Assembly (NCBI RefSeq): GCF_000814025.1
Contig: NZ_JWLL01000005.1
Location: 496,001 to 560,000, forward strand
DNA length: 64,000 nucleotides
Reading direction: 5' to 3'
From: Tateyamaria sp. ANG-S1
GTDB lineage: Bacteria > Pseudomonadota > Alphaproteobacteria > Rhodobacterales > Rhodobacteraceae
Below, one piece after another: positions 28,491-36,812 of this stretch; the first letter of the stretch is position 1; each line of letters begins with the position of its first letter. The notes beneath the pieces are model-generated. The model saw only the letters and a program-made list of their open reading frames with translations, did no database searches and was not told where the DNA came from. The translations under genes and the position numbers were made by a program.

Positions 28491-29243
28491 TCAACCGAGC
28501 CGAGCCAAGACACGTTCGGGAAGCAGCGCCAGTAGCCAACTAACTATGCGCCAACGTTTCGTAACATAGATAACTGCGCGCTTGTTTTCGATCCCATTGG
28601 CTATTTGGCGCGCCGCGATCTCAGGCTTTGAAACCCAAAACAATCCACCTCCGTTGCCGTCCCCTTTGGCCATTGCGGTATCCACAAAACCCGGGCGAAC
28701 ATCTAACGCCTGCAATGGTAGTTTTCGTTTCATCCAACGCAGGCGTAAGCCTTGTAGATAGTTGGACTGATACGCCTTTGTTGCTGCGTAACTTGTCGCG
28801 TCACCACTGCCTGCGCAGCCAGCAATTGATGAGATCCCAACCAGCACGCCATCCTTGGACCCTAAAGAAAGGTTTGATCCCTCAAAGTAACGGGCAGCCG
28901 TTGCTGCCATTACAGTAAAGCCGGTAACGTTTGTCGCGATAGTTGAGAGTTCGAGGTCTCGTTCAAGTGACTTGTTCACATCCCCGACCCCTGCAGAGAT
29001 CACCACCGCGTCCACTGAATCGAAACCCGTCAAAATTGCTTCTAACTTTCGCGCGTCATCGACAGACCGCACATCAATCACGTGATATGCGTCAATGCTT
29101 TTGTGAGCTTCACAGAGTTCGATAAGCCTGTCTTCACGGCGCGCAGCAACTGCTACTTTCCAGTTTCGATTGGCGAGCTCAATGGCCAGCGAATGACCTA
29201 TGCCTGAGCTTGCTCCAATAATAATCGCTCGCCTGGCAGCCAT
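28491..29243 (-). CDS. Short-chain dehydrogenase in a low-GC patch
   Basis: A 250-residue classical SDR: IIGASSGIG at residues 8-16, a Rossmann fold with ISAGVGD (NAG replaced by SAG), catalytic ISSIAG and YAATKAYQ. The C-terminus ends in a hydrophobic WRIVSWLLALLPERVLARLG that may touch the membrane. Base composition differs: positions 28741-28800 hold 30 G/C of 60, versus 37 of 60 at 30661-30720, and codons such as AAT, TTT and ATA are used more. This suggests recent acquisition. No partner genes are adjacent. Confidence 0.82.
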   Translation of the reverse strand: MAARRAIIIGASSGIGHSLAIELANRNWKVAVAARREDRLIELCEAHKSIDAYHVIDVRSVDDARKLEAILTGFDSVDAVVISAGVGDVNKSLERDLELSTIATNVTGFTVMAATAARYFEGSNLSLGSKDGVLVGISSIAGCAGSGDATSYAATKAYQSNYLQGLRLRWMKRKLPLQALDVRPGFVDTAMAKGDGNGGGLFWVSKPEIAARQIANGIENKRAVIYVTKRWRIVSWLLALLPERVLARLG

Positions 29244-29668
29244 TCTTTTGCGCTCGCCTCAGATATTGCTCTTGTCATTGGGTTTTGAACCAAAGCGGTC
29301 GCTGGTGTAAAGCGCGGCATCGGTGTCTTTGGGCTCATTGCGGTCACTCAACAGTGTTTCGCACATTCCGCCTTTTGTGTTTTCTGACGTCAACGAACAT
29401 CGGGCGAGAGCCAGTTTTCCTCTCGCGGGATTGCCTGGCTCGAAGAAACCGCCCCGCTCCGAGGGGCAGTTTGTTTTGCGACCGGTTAAAATCTGAAGAC
29501 GGGATCGCCCGTGCCCCCCACCGGCTGCACTGCAACGAAAACCACAACCTCTGCAAAACCGGGTAACCGCAAGAGGCTGTCCCCGCGGGGACAAACCTCA
29601 TTTTCCGGGTGGAGGCGCCGACGGGACATGTCTACTCTGCCCAAAAGCCAGAGCCGGAGTTGTCCCCC
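29244..29668. other. 425-bp gene-free, lower-GC region
   Basis: Between the divergent SDR and xthA. No open frame here has a credible start plus homology; one minus-strand frame of 111 codons (29259-29594) has erratic composition. The stretch is lower in GC than its surroundings and shows a 16-bp palindrome (29579-29594) and the pairs GAGCCAG/CTGGCTC (29408-29414, 29435-29441). It may hold remnants of an inserted element or a regulatory RNA. Confidence 0.5.
29579..29594. repeat. Perfect 16-bp palindrome upstream of xthA
   Basis: TGTCCCCGCGGGGACA reads the same on both strands. It is 75 bases before the xthA start. It could be an operator for a dimeric regulator or a hairpin; the sequence AAACCTCATTTT that follows is not a clear U tract. 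Confidence 0.4.
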
Positions 29669-30457
29669 ATGTCCTTTACCCTCGCCACCTGGAACATCAA
29701 TTCCGTCCGCTTGCGCGAGCCTATCGTCCTTAAGCTTTTGCAGGAGGAAGCTCCGGATGTGCTGTGCCTTCAGGAGTGTAAAAGCCCCGTCGACAAGATC
29801 CCGCGCGAGGGGTTCGAGGCGCTGGGATATACGCACATGGTTGCGCGCGGGGACAAGGGCTACAACGGCGTCGCCATACTGTCGAAGATCCCGATGATAG
29901 AAGCGGGTGCGCAGGATTTTGCAGGCCTTGGCCACGCGCGCCATATCGCAGGGCGGCTTGAGAATGGTGTGACGGTCCACAACTTTTATGTGCCAGCAGG
30001 CGGCGATGTGCCAGACCGCGAGAAGAATTTGAAGTTTGGGCAGAAGCTCGATTACCTCACTGACATGCGCGACTGGTTTCATGGAGAGAAGCCGGAGAAA
30101 TCCGTCCTCGTCGGTGATCTGAACATTGCCCCGCGCGAGGATGATGTATGGTCACACAAGCAGCTTCTGAAGGTCGTCAGCCACACGCCGATTGAGGTGG
30201 AGCATCTGGCCGAGACGCAGGATGCGGGCGGTTGGGTTGACGTGACCCGCGCCGACATTCCCGAAGGCCAGCTTTACAGCTGGTGGTCCTACCGGGCCAA
30301 GGATTGGGATGCGGCTGACAAGGGCCGCCGTCTCGATCATGTCTGGGCCACGCCGGACATTTCGAACGCGGCGCATTCCAGCCGTATCCTCAGGGACGCG
30401 CGGGGATGGGAGAAGCCGAGCGACCACGCCCCTGTCTTTGCGACCTTTGATCTGTGA
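29669..30457 (+). CDS. xthA: Exodeoxyribonuclease III
   Basis: Base-excision AP endonuclease/3'-5' exonuclease of 262 residues. The EEP-fold catalytic residues are visible: WNINS, catalytic Glu in LQECKSP, GDLNIAPREDDVW (Asp and Asn), LDHVWAT and the terminal SDHAPV. Length is normal for the family. The ATG at 29669 is chosen since family members start at MSFTLATWNINSVR-like sequence. It heads a + strand run of five genes; its stop overlaps the GNAT gene in GTGA. Confidence 0.95.
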   Translation: MSFTLATWNINSVRLREPIVLKLLQEEAPDVLCLQECKSPVDKIPREGFEALGYTHMVARGDKGYNGVAILSKIPMIEAGAQDFAGLGHARHIAGRLENGVTVHNFYVPAGGDVPDREKNLKFGQKLDYLTDMRDWFHGEKPEKSVLVGDLNIAPREDDVWSHKQLLKVVSHTPIEVEHLAETQDAGGWVDVTRADIPEGQLYSWWSYRAKDWDAADKGRRLDHVWATPDISNAAHSSRILRDARGWEKPSDHAPVFATFDL

Positions 30458-30930
30458 TCCGCCCCGCGCGGCTTGATGAGCTTGAGGCGCTGACGGGCCT
30501 GATGCACCGTTCGAAGGCGCATTGGGGGTATGATGAAGACTTCATGGCCGCAGCGCGCGCGGTGCTGCAGTTGTCCGCCCAAGATGTCGAGAGCAAGCAG
30601 CTTGTCGTCTTTGACGCGGACGGGCCGCAGGGTCTGTGCAAGCTGGTCGTGGATGGTGGGGGTGCTGAGATCAATAAGCTCTTTGTCGCGCCCGAGGGCA
30701 TGGGCAAGGGCGTTGGCCGTGCGTTGGTGCAGTGGGCCATCGAAACCGCACACGCAGGGGGTGCAACGCGGATAGAAATCGAGGCTGATCCGGGCGCCGT
30801 GCCTTTTTATCAACGCATGGGTGCGCACGAGATTGGCCGCGTGCCGTCCGAGGCTATCGCGGATCGCATGCTGCCGTTGATGCAGATTGACCTTACCGAC
30901 TTGGCACCGGGCAGATTGAGGTCCATATAA
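30454..30930 (+). CDS. GNAT family N-acetyltransferase
   Basis: A 158-residue GNAT protein. The acetyl-CoA motif A is present as KLFVAPEGMGKGVGRALVQWAIE, followed by a PFYQRMGAHEIGR segment typical of the final strand. Substrate unknown. It starts with a GTG that overlaps the xthA stop by four bases. Co-transcription with xthA is likely, but no shared function is evident. Confidence 0.85.
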   Translation: MIRPARLDELEALTGLMHRSKAHWGYDEDFMAAARAVLQLSAQDVESKQLVVFDADGPQGLCKLVVDGGGAEINKLFVAPEGMGKGVGRALVQWAIETAHAGGATRIEIEADPGAVPFYQRMGAHEIGRVPSEAIADRMLPLMQIDLTDLAPGRLRSI

Positions 30931-30964
30931 AGCGCCATCTGCCGCCCACCAAAGGAATGCCGAT

Positions 30965-31882
30965 ATGATGGATTTGGGACTGTCCGCCGGACCCGCCGAT
31001 GCCGACCTGATCAAGGACGGGTCGGAAGCCACGTTCATGCAGGATGTGATCGAAGCGTCGCAGACAGTGCCCATCATTGTCGACTTCTGGGCGCCGTGGT
31101 GCGGCCCCTGCAAGACGCTTGGCCCCATGCTTGAAGATGCGGTCAAGGCCGCGAAGGGCGCGGTCAAGATGATCAAGATCAACGTGGACGAGGCTCAGAT
31201 GATCGCGGGCCAGTTGCAGATCCAGTCGATACCGACTGTATATGCGTTTTTCAAAGGGCAACCGGTGGACGGGTTTCAGGGTGCGTTGCCGGGCTCTGAA
31301 CTGACGGCGTTCATCGAACGGGTGATCAAGGCGGCGGGCGGCGAAGCGCCCGGCGACACGCTGAACGATGCAGTTGCTGCCGCCGAAGAGATGCTGGTCG
31401 AAGGGGCGGCTGTGGATGCGGCTCAGACCTTTGCCGCCATTCTGGGAGAAGATCCAAACCATGCAGGTGCGTATGGCGGATTGATCCGTGCGCATATCGC
31501 GATGGAAGATCTGGATCAGGCGGAGGCGATCCTGAACGGCGCACCGGCTGAGATTTCCGAGAGCGCGGAACTGGAAGCTGCACATGCTCAATTGCAACTG
31601 GCACGGCAGGCTGCGGATGCAGGCCCGGTGGCGGAGTTGCGTGCCGCAGTTGAGGCGGATGATGGCAACCTGCAAGCCCGGTTCGATCTGGCGCAGGCGC
31701 TGCATGCAAGTGGCGATGCCGAAAGCGCTGTGAACGAGTTACTGGAGATTTTCCGGCGTGATCGGGAATGGAACGATGGGGCTGCGAAAGAGCAGCTTTT
31801 CACCATTTTTGACGCGCTGAAATCGAACGATCCGGTGGTCTTGAACGGGCGCCGCAAACTGTCGTCGATGATATTTGCCTGA
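30965..31882 (+). CDS. Thioredoxin/TPR co-chaperone-like protein (CnoX/YbbN family)
   Basis: A 305-residue cytoplasmic protein. Residues 20-120 form a thioredoxin domain with WCGPC at 45-49 and the cis-Pro in SIPTVYAF; residues 130-305 are TPR-like helical repeats (AAAEEMLVEGAAVDAAQTFAAIL and similar). This architecture is CnoX/YbbN, a redox-aware holdase that works with GroEL or DnaK. E. coli CnoX has SXXC; here both cysteines are kept, as in Caulobacter-type CnoX. Neighbour genes are a Lon-domain protein and a Trm112 protein. Confidence 0.87.
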   Translation: MMDLGLSAGPADADLIKDGSEATFMQDVIEASQTVPIIVDFWAPWCGPCKTLGPMLEDAVKAAKGAVKMIKINVDEAQMIAGQLQIQSIPTVYAFFKGQPVDGFQGALPGSELTAFIERVIKAAGGEAPGDTLNDAVAAAEEMLVEGAAVDAAQTFAAILGEDPNHAGAYGGLIRAHIAMEDLDQAEAILNGAPAEISESAELEAAHAQLQLARQAADAGPVAELRAAVEADDGNLQARFDLAQALHASGDAESAVNELLEIFRRDREWNDGAAKEQLFTIFDALKSNDPVVLNGRRKLSSMIFA

Positions 31883-31909
31883 GCCGTTTTGCGGGCTAGC
31901 TGACACAGC

Positions 31910-32551
31910 ATGATCAAAGTGGCTGACCTTCCCGGAGTGATCCCGGTTTTTCCGTTGCCGGGAGCGCTGCTTTTGCCGCGTGCGCGGCTGCCGCTGCACA
32001 TCTTTGAGCCGCGCTATTTGCAGATGCTGGACGATGCGTTGAAAACGCCCGGTCGGCTGATCGGGATGGTGCAACCCAACGAGGTTGAGGGGCGCAAAGG
32101 CAACGGGTTGCACACCATTGGCTGTGCAGGGCGCGTGACGCAGTTTTCGGAAACCGAGGACAACCGATATCTGATCACCCTTACCGGCATTTCCCGCTTT
32201 CGTGTGCAAACCGAGGTCGATGGGTTCACGCCTTACCGTCGCTGCGAAGTGTCCTGGGGCGGATTTGATCGCGATCAGGGCCGGACCGAGGAAGACCCGA
32301 CCTTTGATCGGCCGTTGTTCCTTGACCTACTCGGTCGCTACTTTGCTGCGCAGTCATTGTCGGCGGATTGGGACACATTGAAGGAAGCGGATGACGAGTT
32401 GCTGATTAACTCGCTGTCGATGATGCTGGACTTTGACCCCGAGGACAAACAGGCCTTGCTTGAAGCCCCGTCGCTGAGTACCCGTCGCGAGACTTTGGTC
32501 ACTTTGATCGAGTTCACGCTGCGTGGTGGCGAAGGGGAATTAATGCAATGA
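31910..32551 (+). CDS. Lon N-terminal-like (substrate-binding domain) protein
   Basis: A 213-residue protein made only of the Lon N-terminal domain: [35 protein letters not shown] is the signature, then [30 protein letters not shown]. There is no AAA+ or protease part, so it is a stand-alone LON-domain protein of the type often found next to the CnoX gene. The function is unknown; substrate recognition or a ubiquitin-like adaptor role has been suggested for relatives. It overlaps the Trm112 gene by four bases. Confidence 0.88.
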   Translation: MIKVADLPGVIPVFPLPGALLLPRARLPLHIFEPRYLQMLDDALKTPGRLIGMVQPNEVEGRKGNGLHTIGCAGRVTQFSETEDNRYLITLTGISRFRVQTEVDGFTPYRRCEVSWGGFDRDQGRTEEDPTFDRPLFLDLLGRYFAAQSLSADWDTLKEADDELLINSLSMMLDFDPEDKQALLEAPSLSTRRETLVTLIEFTLRGGEGELMQ

Positions 32552-32724
32552 GCGTAGAAATTGATCGGCGGATGCTGGAAGCGCTGATTTGCCCGCTAAC
32601 CCAGACAACCTTGCGCTATGACGCTGACAAGCAAGAGCTTGTGTCGGAGGCGGCCAGCCTTGCCTACCCCATCCGCAATGGCATCCCCGTGATGCTGGAA
32701 GACGAAGCGCGCAAGCTGGATTGA
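32548..32724 (+). CDS. Trm112 family protein, 58 aa
   Basis: A 58-residue protein with [22 protein letters not shown] and [19 protein letters not shown], the bacterial Trm112 (YcaR/UPF0434) pattern. Only one of the usual zinc-binding cysteines (in ICPL) is present. In eukaryotes and archaea Trm112 activates methyltransferases; the bacterial role is unclear. It starts at an ATG overlapping the Lon-domain gene stop (ATGCAATGA) and ends the operon begun by xthA. Confidence 0.85.
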   Translation: MSVEIDRRMLEALICPLTQTTLRYDADKQELVSEAASLAYPIRNGIPVMLEDEARKLD

Positions 32725-32732
32725 TTGCGTGG

Positions 32733-32755
32733 GGCGGAGGAGATCTACGCCGTAC
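32733..32755. repeat. GGCGGAGG...CGCCnTAC hairpin, imperfect copy
   Basis: GGCGGAG and CTACGCC pair with one mismatch, followed by GTAC. It shares GGCGGAGGA and CGCC-N-TAC with the copy at 42338-42360. It lies 8 bases after the Trm112 stop in a convergent region. Confidence 0.45.
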
Positions 32756-32764
32756 GATTGTCCG

Positions 32765-33991
32765 TCAGAGGCGTTGGCCCTGCATCAGCCGTGGCAGATC
32801 GCCTGTGAGGCCCGCCGCCTCGCGGATGAAGCTACGGCGCAGGCCGGGCAGCGCGTTGACGACGCCCATACCTATGTCGCGTATGCCGCGGATCAGCGAG
32901 TTATCATTTGAAAACAGGCGGTTGAATCCATCTGTTGCCATCGCGAGTGCGGTGTTGTCGAAGCGGCGCCATTCTTCATAGCGTTTGAGAACTGCGATGC
33001 TGCCAATGTCTTCGCCCCGGCGGGTGGCGTCGGTGATTACTTCGGCCAGTGCCGCGATGTCGCGCATGCCTGCGTTCAGGCCCTGACCCGCGATGGGATG
33101 GACGCCGTGGGCGGCATCGCCGATCAGTGCCAGCCGGTCAGCTGCTATGGTTTGGGCAAGGGACAGCGATAGGGGGTAGGTGAACCGTTTGCCCGCGAGG
33201 CTGATATCGCCCAAAAAGTCGCCGAAGCGCGGGCGCAGCATGGTCAGGTAGTCCTCGTCGGGTAGCGCGTTGAAGCGTTGGGCGTTCTCGTCTGTCTCGC
33301 TCCAGACAATCGACGACACATTGCCGGGCAGGGGCAGGATCGCCAGCGGCCCCGGCGGCATGAAGAACTGATGGGCGATGCCGTTGTGCGGCTTTTCATG
33401 GGCGATGGCGCAGACCAGTGCCGTTTGGCCGTAGCCCCAGCCGGTGCGTTTGATCCCGGCGCGGGTCGCCGTGCCACTGCCGCGTCCGTCGGCGCCGATC
33501 AGCAGTTTGCCGGTGAGGCTCTTGCCGGTGCCGAGCGTGATCGTGACTGCGCCCGGTGTAATGTCCTGCGCCGTGACTGTTTCGCCCGCGAGGTGCGTGA
33601 TGCCTTTGGTCGCTGCCATGGCGTCGAGCAGGGCGCGGCGGATATGCCGGTCCTGCACCATGTAGCCCATGGGTCCTTCCTCGATCTCGGCATGGTCGAA
33701 GTGCATGAAGAAAGGTGAGGGCCCTTCGCCCGCCCGTCCGTCCGACACCTTGATTTCCAGCATGGGCTGGCTGTGGTCGGCGATGTCATTCCACACGCCG
33801 ATGCCGTCGAGCAGCCGCTGGGATGTAAGCGCCACGGCGTAGCTGCGCCCGTCGAATGCGGCGTTCTTGCGCACCTTTTCGCTGAGCGCGTCGATGACAG
33901 TGACCGAGTGCCCCGTTTGGGCGAGGGCAAGGGCGAGGATCGGGCCGGAAAGCCCGCCGCCGACAATCAGGATATCGCTGTCTTTGGTCAT
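32765..33991 (-). CDS. UbiH/UbiF/COQ6-family flavin monooxygenase
   Basis: A 408-residue aromatic-ring hydroxylase of ubiquinone biosynthesis. The FAD motif GGGLSGPILALALAQ is at residues 10-24, the DG motif GADGRGSGTATRAG is in the middle, and the second FAD motif LIGDAAHGVHPIAGQGLNAGMRD is clear. Which ring position it hydroxylates cannot be told. The ATG at 33991 is preferred to a start 22 codons upstream, which lacks homology. It is divergent from the amidase gene. Confidence 0.88.
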   Translation of the reverse strand: MTKDSDILIVGGGLSGPILALALAQTGHSVTVIDALSEKVRKNAAFDGRSYAVALTSQRLLDGIGVWNDIADHSQPMLEIKVSDGRAGEGPSPFFMHFDHAEIEEGPMGYMVQDRHIRRALLDAMAATKGITHLAGETVTAQDITPGAVTITLGTGKSLTGKLLIGADGRGSGTATRAGIKRTGWGYGQTALVCAIAHEKPHNGIAHQFFMPPGPLAILPLPGNVSSIVWSETDENAQRFNALPDEDYLTMLRPRFGDFLGDISLAGKRFTYPLSLSLAQTIAADRLALIGDAAHGVHPIAGQGLNAGMRDIAALAEVITDATRRGEDIGSIAVLKRYEEWRRFDNTALAMATDGFNRLFSNDNSLIRGIRDIGMGVVNALPGLRRSFIREAAGLTGDLPRLMQGQRL

Positions 33992-34074
33992 GCGGCGCAA
34001 TATGATCGGGCGCGCGGGATTGTCCATGCGCTGCGACGTCGCTACCGTTTCGGGCAACAGGTCGGAGGTCAGGT

Positions 34075-35403
34075 ATGCAGGACTGGTTGGGCAAGAGTGC
34101 GGCGGATTTGGGCCGCGCCATTGGGGCGGGCGAGGTTAATCCGGTTGATCTGGCCAAGGCATTTTTCGAGCGGATTGAAGGGCATGCGTTGCGGGATCGC
34201 GTCTATGCCCGCTTGACCAAGGATCGGGCGATGGCCGAGGCGCGCGCTGCGTCTGAACGGGCGAAGGCGGGGCAGCGCCTGTCCGTTCTGGATGGGGTGC
34301 CGATCAGTTGGAAGGATCTGTTTGATACCGCTGGTGATGGGACGGAGGCGGGATCGAAGTTGTTGACTGGTCGCGTGCCTGATCGGGATGCGGTGGTGGT
34401 GCAGAATGCGACCGCTGCCGGTCTGGTGTGCCTCGGCAAGACCCATATGAGCGAGTTAGCGTTTTCGGGGCTGGGGTACAATCCGTCGACCGCAACGCCG
34501 CCATGTGTGAATGATGCGGATGCTGTTCCTGGTGGGTCCTCTTCGGGTGCGGCGGCATCGGTGGCCTTTGGTTTGGCGCCTGCGGCCATCGGGTCGGATA
34601 CTGGCGGGTCGGTGCGTATTCCTTCGGCTTGGAACGATTTGGTTGGCTTGAAGACGACCCATGGGCGGTTGTCGTTGGAGGGCTGTGTGCCCTTGTCGTT
34701 GAAGTTCGACACGGTGGGGCCGTTGACCCGGACCGTTGAGGATGCGGCGCTGTTGATGGCTGCGATGGAAGGGCGCGTTTCTGGTGACTTGCGCGGCGCG
34801 TCGCTGAAGGGGCGGCGGTTTGCGGCGCTGAAAACGGTCGTGTTGGATGACATCCGGGATGCGCCGCGGGCGGCCTATGAGAATGCTGTTGAGCGACTAT
34901 GTGCTGCCGGGGCAGTTGTCGAGACGTTGGAGGTGCCGGAGCTTGAGGAGGCGATGGCGCAGGCGGGGCCGCTGATGCCGGGTGAGGTTTATGGCTTGTG
35001 GCGTGACGTGATCGAGGCGCAGCCGGAGGCGATGTATGCCGAGATATTGCAGCGGTTCCGGTTGGGTAAGGAGTTCAGCGCGCCGGATTACAACGCGGCC
35101 TGGGCCAAGTTGGATGCGGTGCGGCAGGCGTGGGATATGGCCGTGGCGCCCTATGACGCGGTGCTGGCGCCGTCCGCGCCGATTTTGCCGCCGAACCTGG
35201 AGCGGCTGAACAGCGACAGTGAGTACTACAAGACCGAGAACCTGCTGGCCCTGCGCAACACAAGGGTAGGCAATTTGATGGGGATTTGTGCGTTGACCCT
35301 ACCCACCGGTGTGCCAAGTTCCGGAATTATGCTGATGGGGTTCCGGGATGGGGAACAGGCGCTGTTGCGCTTGGGCGTAGCGGCGGAAGAGGCGTTGAGT
35401 TGA
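34075..35403 (+). CDS. Amidase signature enzyme
   Basis: A 442-residue amidase. The Ser-cisSer-Lys triad region is intact: Lys in SWKDLFDTAG (near residue 81), the glycine-serine loop PGGSSSGAAASVAFG, and GSDTGGSVRIPSAW with the nucleophilic Ser. Substrate not predictable; GatA is less likely, as the gene is not with gatB/gatC. It runs divergently from the ubiH-like gene. Coding GC is typical but with TTG codons for Leu notably frequent. Confidence 0.88.
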   Translation: MQDWLGKSAADLGRAIGAGEVNPVDLAKAFFERIEGHALRDRVYARLTKDRAMAEARAASERAKAGQRLSVLDGVPISWKDLFDTAGDGTEAGSKLLTGRVPDRDAVVVQNATAAGLVCLGKTHMSELAFSGLGYNPSTATPPCVNDADAVPGGSSSGAAASVAFGLAPAAIGSDTGGSVRIPSAWNDLVGLKTTHGRLSLEGCVPLSLKFDTVGPLTRTVEDAALLMAAMEGRVSGDLRGASLKGRRFAALKTVVLDDIRDAPRAAYENAVERLCAAGAVVETLEVPELEEAMAQAGPLMPGEVYGLWRDVIEAQPEAMYAEILQRFRLGKEFSAPDYNAAWAKLDAVRQAWDMAVAPYDAVLAPSAPILPPNLERLNSDSEYYKTENLLALRNTRVGNLMGICALTLPTGVPSSGIMLMGFRDGEQALLRLGVAAEEALS

Positions 35404-35445
35404 TCCGAAGGACGCGTTGCGGCGACGCGATTCATTTTTGATGAC

Positions 35446-35494
35446 GAGGGGCGCTGCCCCTCGAGCTCCCCGTGGTATTTTCGGTCAGAAGAAA
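35446..35494 (-). repeat. Dispersed extragenic element, copy 2
   Basis: GAGGGGC-GCT-GCCCCTC hairpin (35446-35462), then CCCCGTGGTATTTT and GTCAGAAGAAA. It lies between two + strand genes, so unlike copies 1 and 4 it does not follow a minus-strand gene. Same layout and core as the others, with several substitutions. Confidence 0.7.
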
Positions 35495-35616
35495 CTGCGA
35501 TTGGCGGAATTGCCACAAGTTGGTCGTTTGGCCGGGTTTCTCTGGACGGGGGAGTCGCGGTTGGGGTATCCTTGGTCCAAACGGGGCGCAAATGATCCCG
35601 AACCTGAGGCAGTTTG

Positions 35617-36795
35617 ATGAAGTTTCCCGAGCGGTTTTCGAACCTTCCGGCTTATGCGTTCCCGCGTCTGCGCGCGTTGCTCGATCATCTCGAGCCGGGC
35701 GGCGATGTGGTACACATGACCATTGGTGAGCCGAAACATGCCTTTCCGGCGTGGGTTACAGATGTGATCACAGAGCACGCTGCCGGGTTCAACAACTATC
35801 CGCCGAATGAAGGTTTGCCCGAGCTGCGGCAGGCGTTTTGTGATTGGTTGGGCCGCCGCTATGGCGTGGCGATGGACGCCGATGCCAATGTGATGCCGCT
35901 GAACGGGACGCGCGAGGGGCTGTACAACGCTGGCATGGCGTTGTGCCCCGAGGTGAAGAATGGGCAACAGCCGGTCGTGCTGATGCCGAACCCGTTTTAT
36001 CAAGTTTACATGCTGGCCGCGATTTCGGCGGGGGCGGAACCGGTGCTGGTGCCCGCGACGGCCGAGACGGGACATTTGCCTGACTATGCGTCGGTTGATC
36101 CGGCGATTTTGAACCGGACGGTTGCCTGCTACATGTGCTCGCCCGCCAACCCGCAGGGGGCCGTGGCGGGCAAGGACTATTGGCAGGACTTGATCGCGCT
36201 GGCAGAGCGGTATGATTTTCAGGTTTTTGCCGACGAGTGCTATTCCGAGATCTATCGCGATGTGCCACCCGTCGGTGTGCTGGAGTGCATCGGTGATGCG
36301 AACCCCGAGCGGGTTGTGGCCTTTCATTCGCTGTCCAAGCGGTCGAACCTGCCGGGCTTGCGCTCGGGCTTCATTGTCGGTGGCCCTGCGACGATCCGCG
36401 AGGCCAAACAGTTGCGGACCTACGCGGGCACGCCGTTGCCCACGCCTTTGCAACATGCGGCGGCAGCCGTGTGGGCTGATGAGGAACACGTCATCCAGAA
36501 CCGTGCGCAGTATCACGAGAAATACGACATGGCCGACCGTATTCTGGGCCACGTACCGGGATACATGGCGCCCGAGGCGGGGTTCTTTCTGTGGTTGCCT
36601 GTGGGTGATGGTGAGGCAGCGGCGCTGAAGCTTTGGACAGAGACCGGGGTGCGGGTGCTGCCGGGCGCCTATCTGGCGCGCGAGATCGACGGGTTCAATC
36701 CCGGACATGAGTTTATCAGGGCTGCTCTGGTGGCCCCAAAGGCAGAGACGGAGCGGGGGCTGACCGCCATTCGCGACGTACTTTACGCCGCATAA
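35617..36795 (+). CDS. Class I/II aminotransferase (DapC-like)
   Basis: A 392-residue PLP enzyme. The PLP lysine is in [15 protein letters not shown], after [12 protein letters not shown] and ADECYSEIY. This pattern and the early [12 protein letters not shown] resemble the DapC-type succinyldiaminopimelate aminotransferase of lysine and peptidoglycan synthesis; other class I substrates remain possible. The ATG at 35617 is used (GAGG at spacing 8), 3 bases after a TTG. It runs into ftsK 17 bases later and may share its transcript. Confidence 0.85.
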   Translation: MKFPERFSNLPAYAFPRLRALLDHLEPGGDVVHMTIGEPKHAFPAWVTDVITEHAAGFNNYPPNEGLPELRQAFCDWLGRRYGVAMDADANVMPLNGTREGLYNAGMALCPEVKNGQQPVVLMPNPFYQVYMLAAISAGAEPVLVPATAETGHLPDYASVDPAILNRTVACYMCSPANPQGAVAGKDYWQDLIALAERYDFQVFADECYSEIYRDVPPVGVLECIGDANPERVVAFHSLSKRSNLPGLRSGFIVGGPATIREAKQLRTYAGTPLPTPLQHAAAAVWADEEHVIQNRAQYHEKYDMADRILGHVPGYMAPEAGFFLWLPVGDGEAAALKLWTETGVRVLPGAYLAREIDGFNPGHEFIRAALVAPKAETERGLTAIRDVLYAA

Positions 36796-36812
36796 GAAAA
36801 GACGAGGCGAGC

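Noticed and set aside
29259-29594. 111-codon minus-strand open frame in the low-GC gap
   Set aside because: Odd composition, no ribosome site or homology; spans a palindrome and hairpins.
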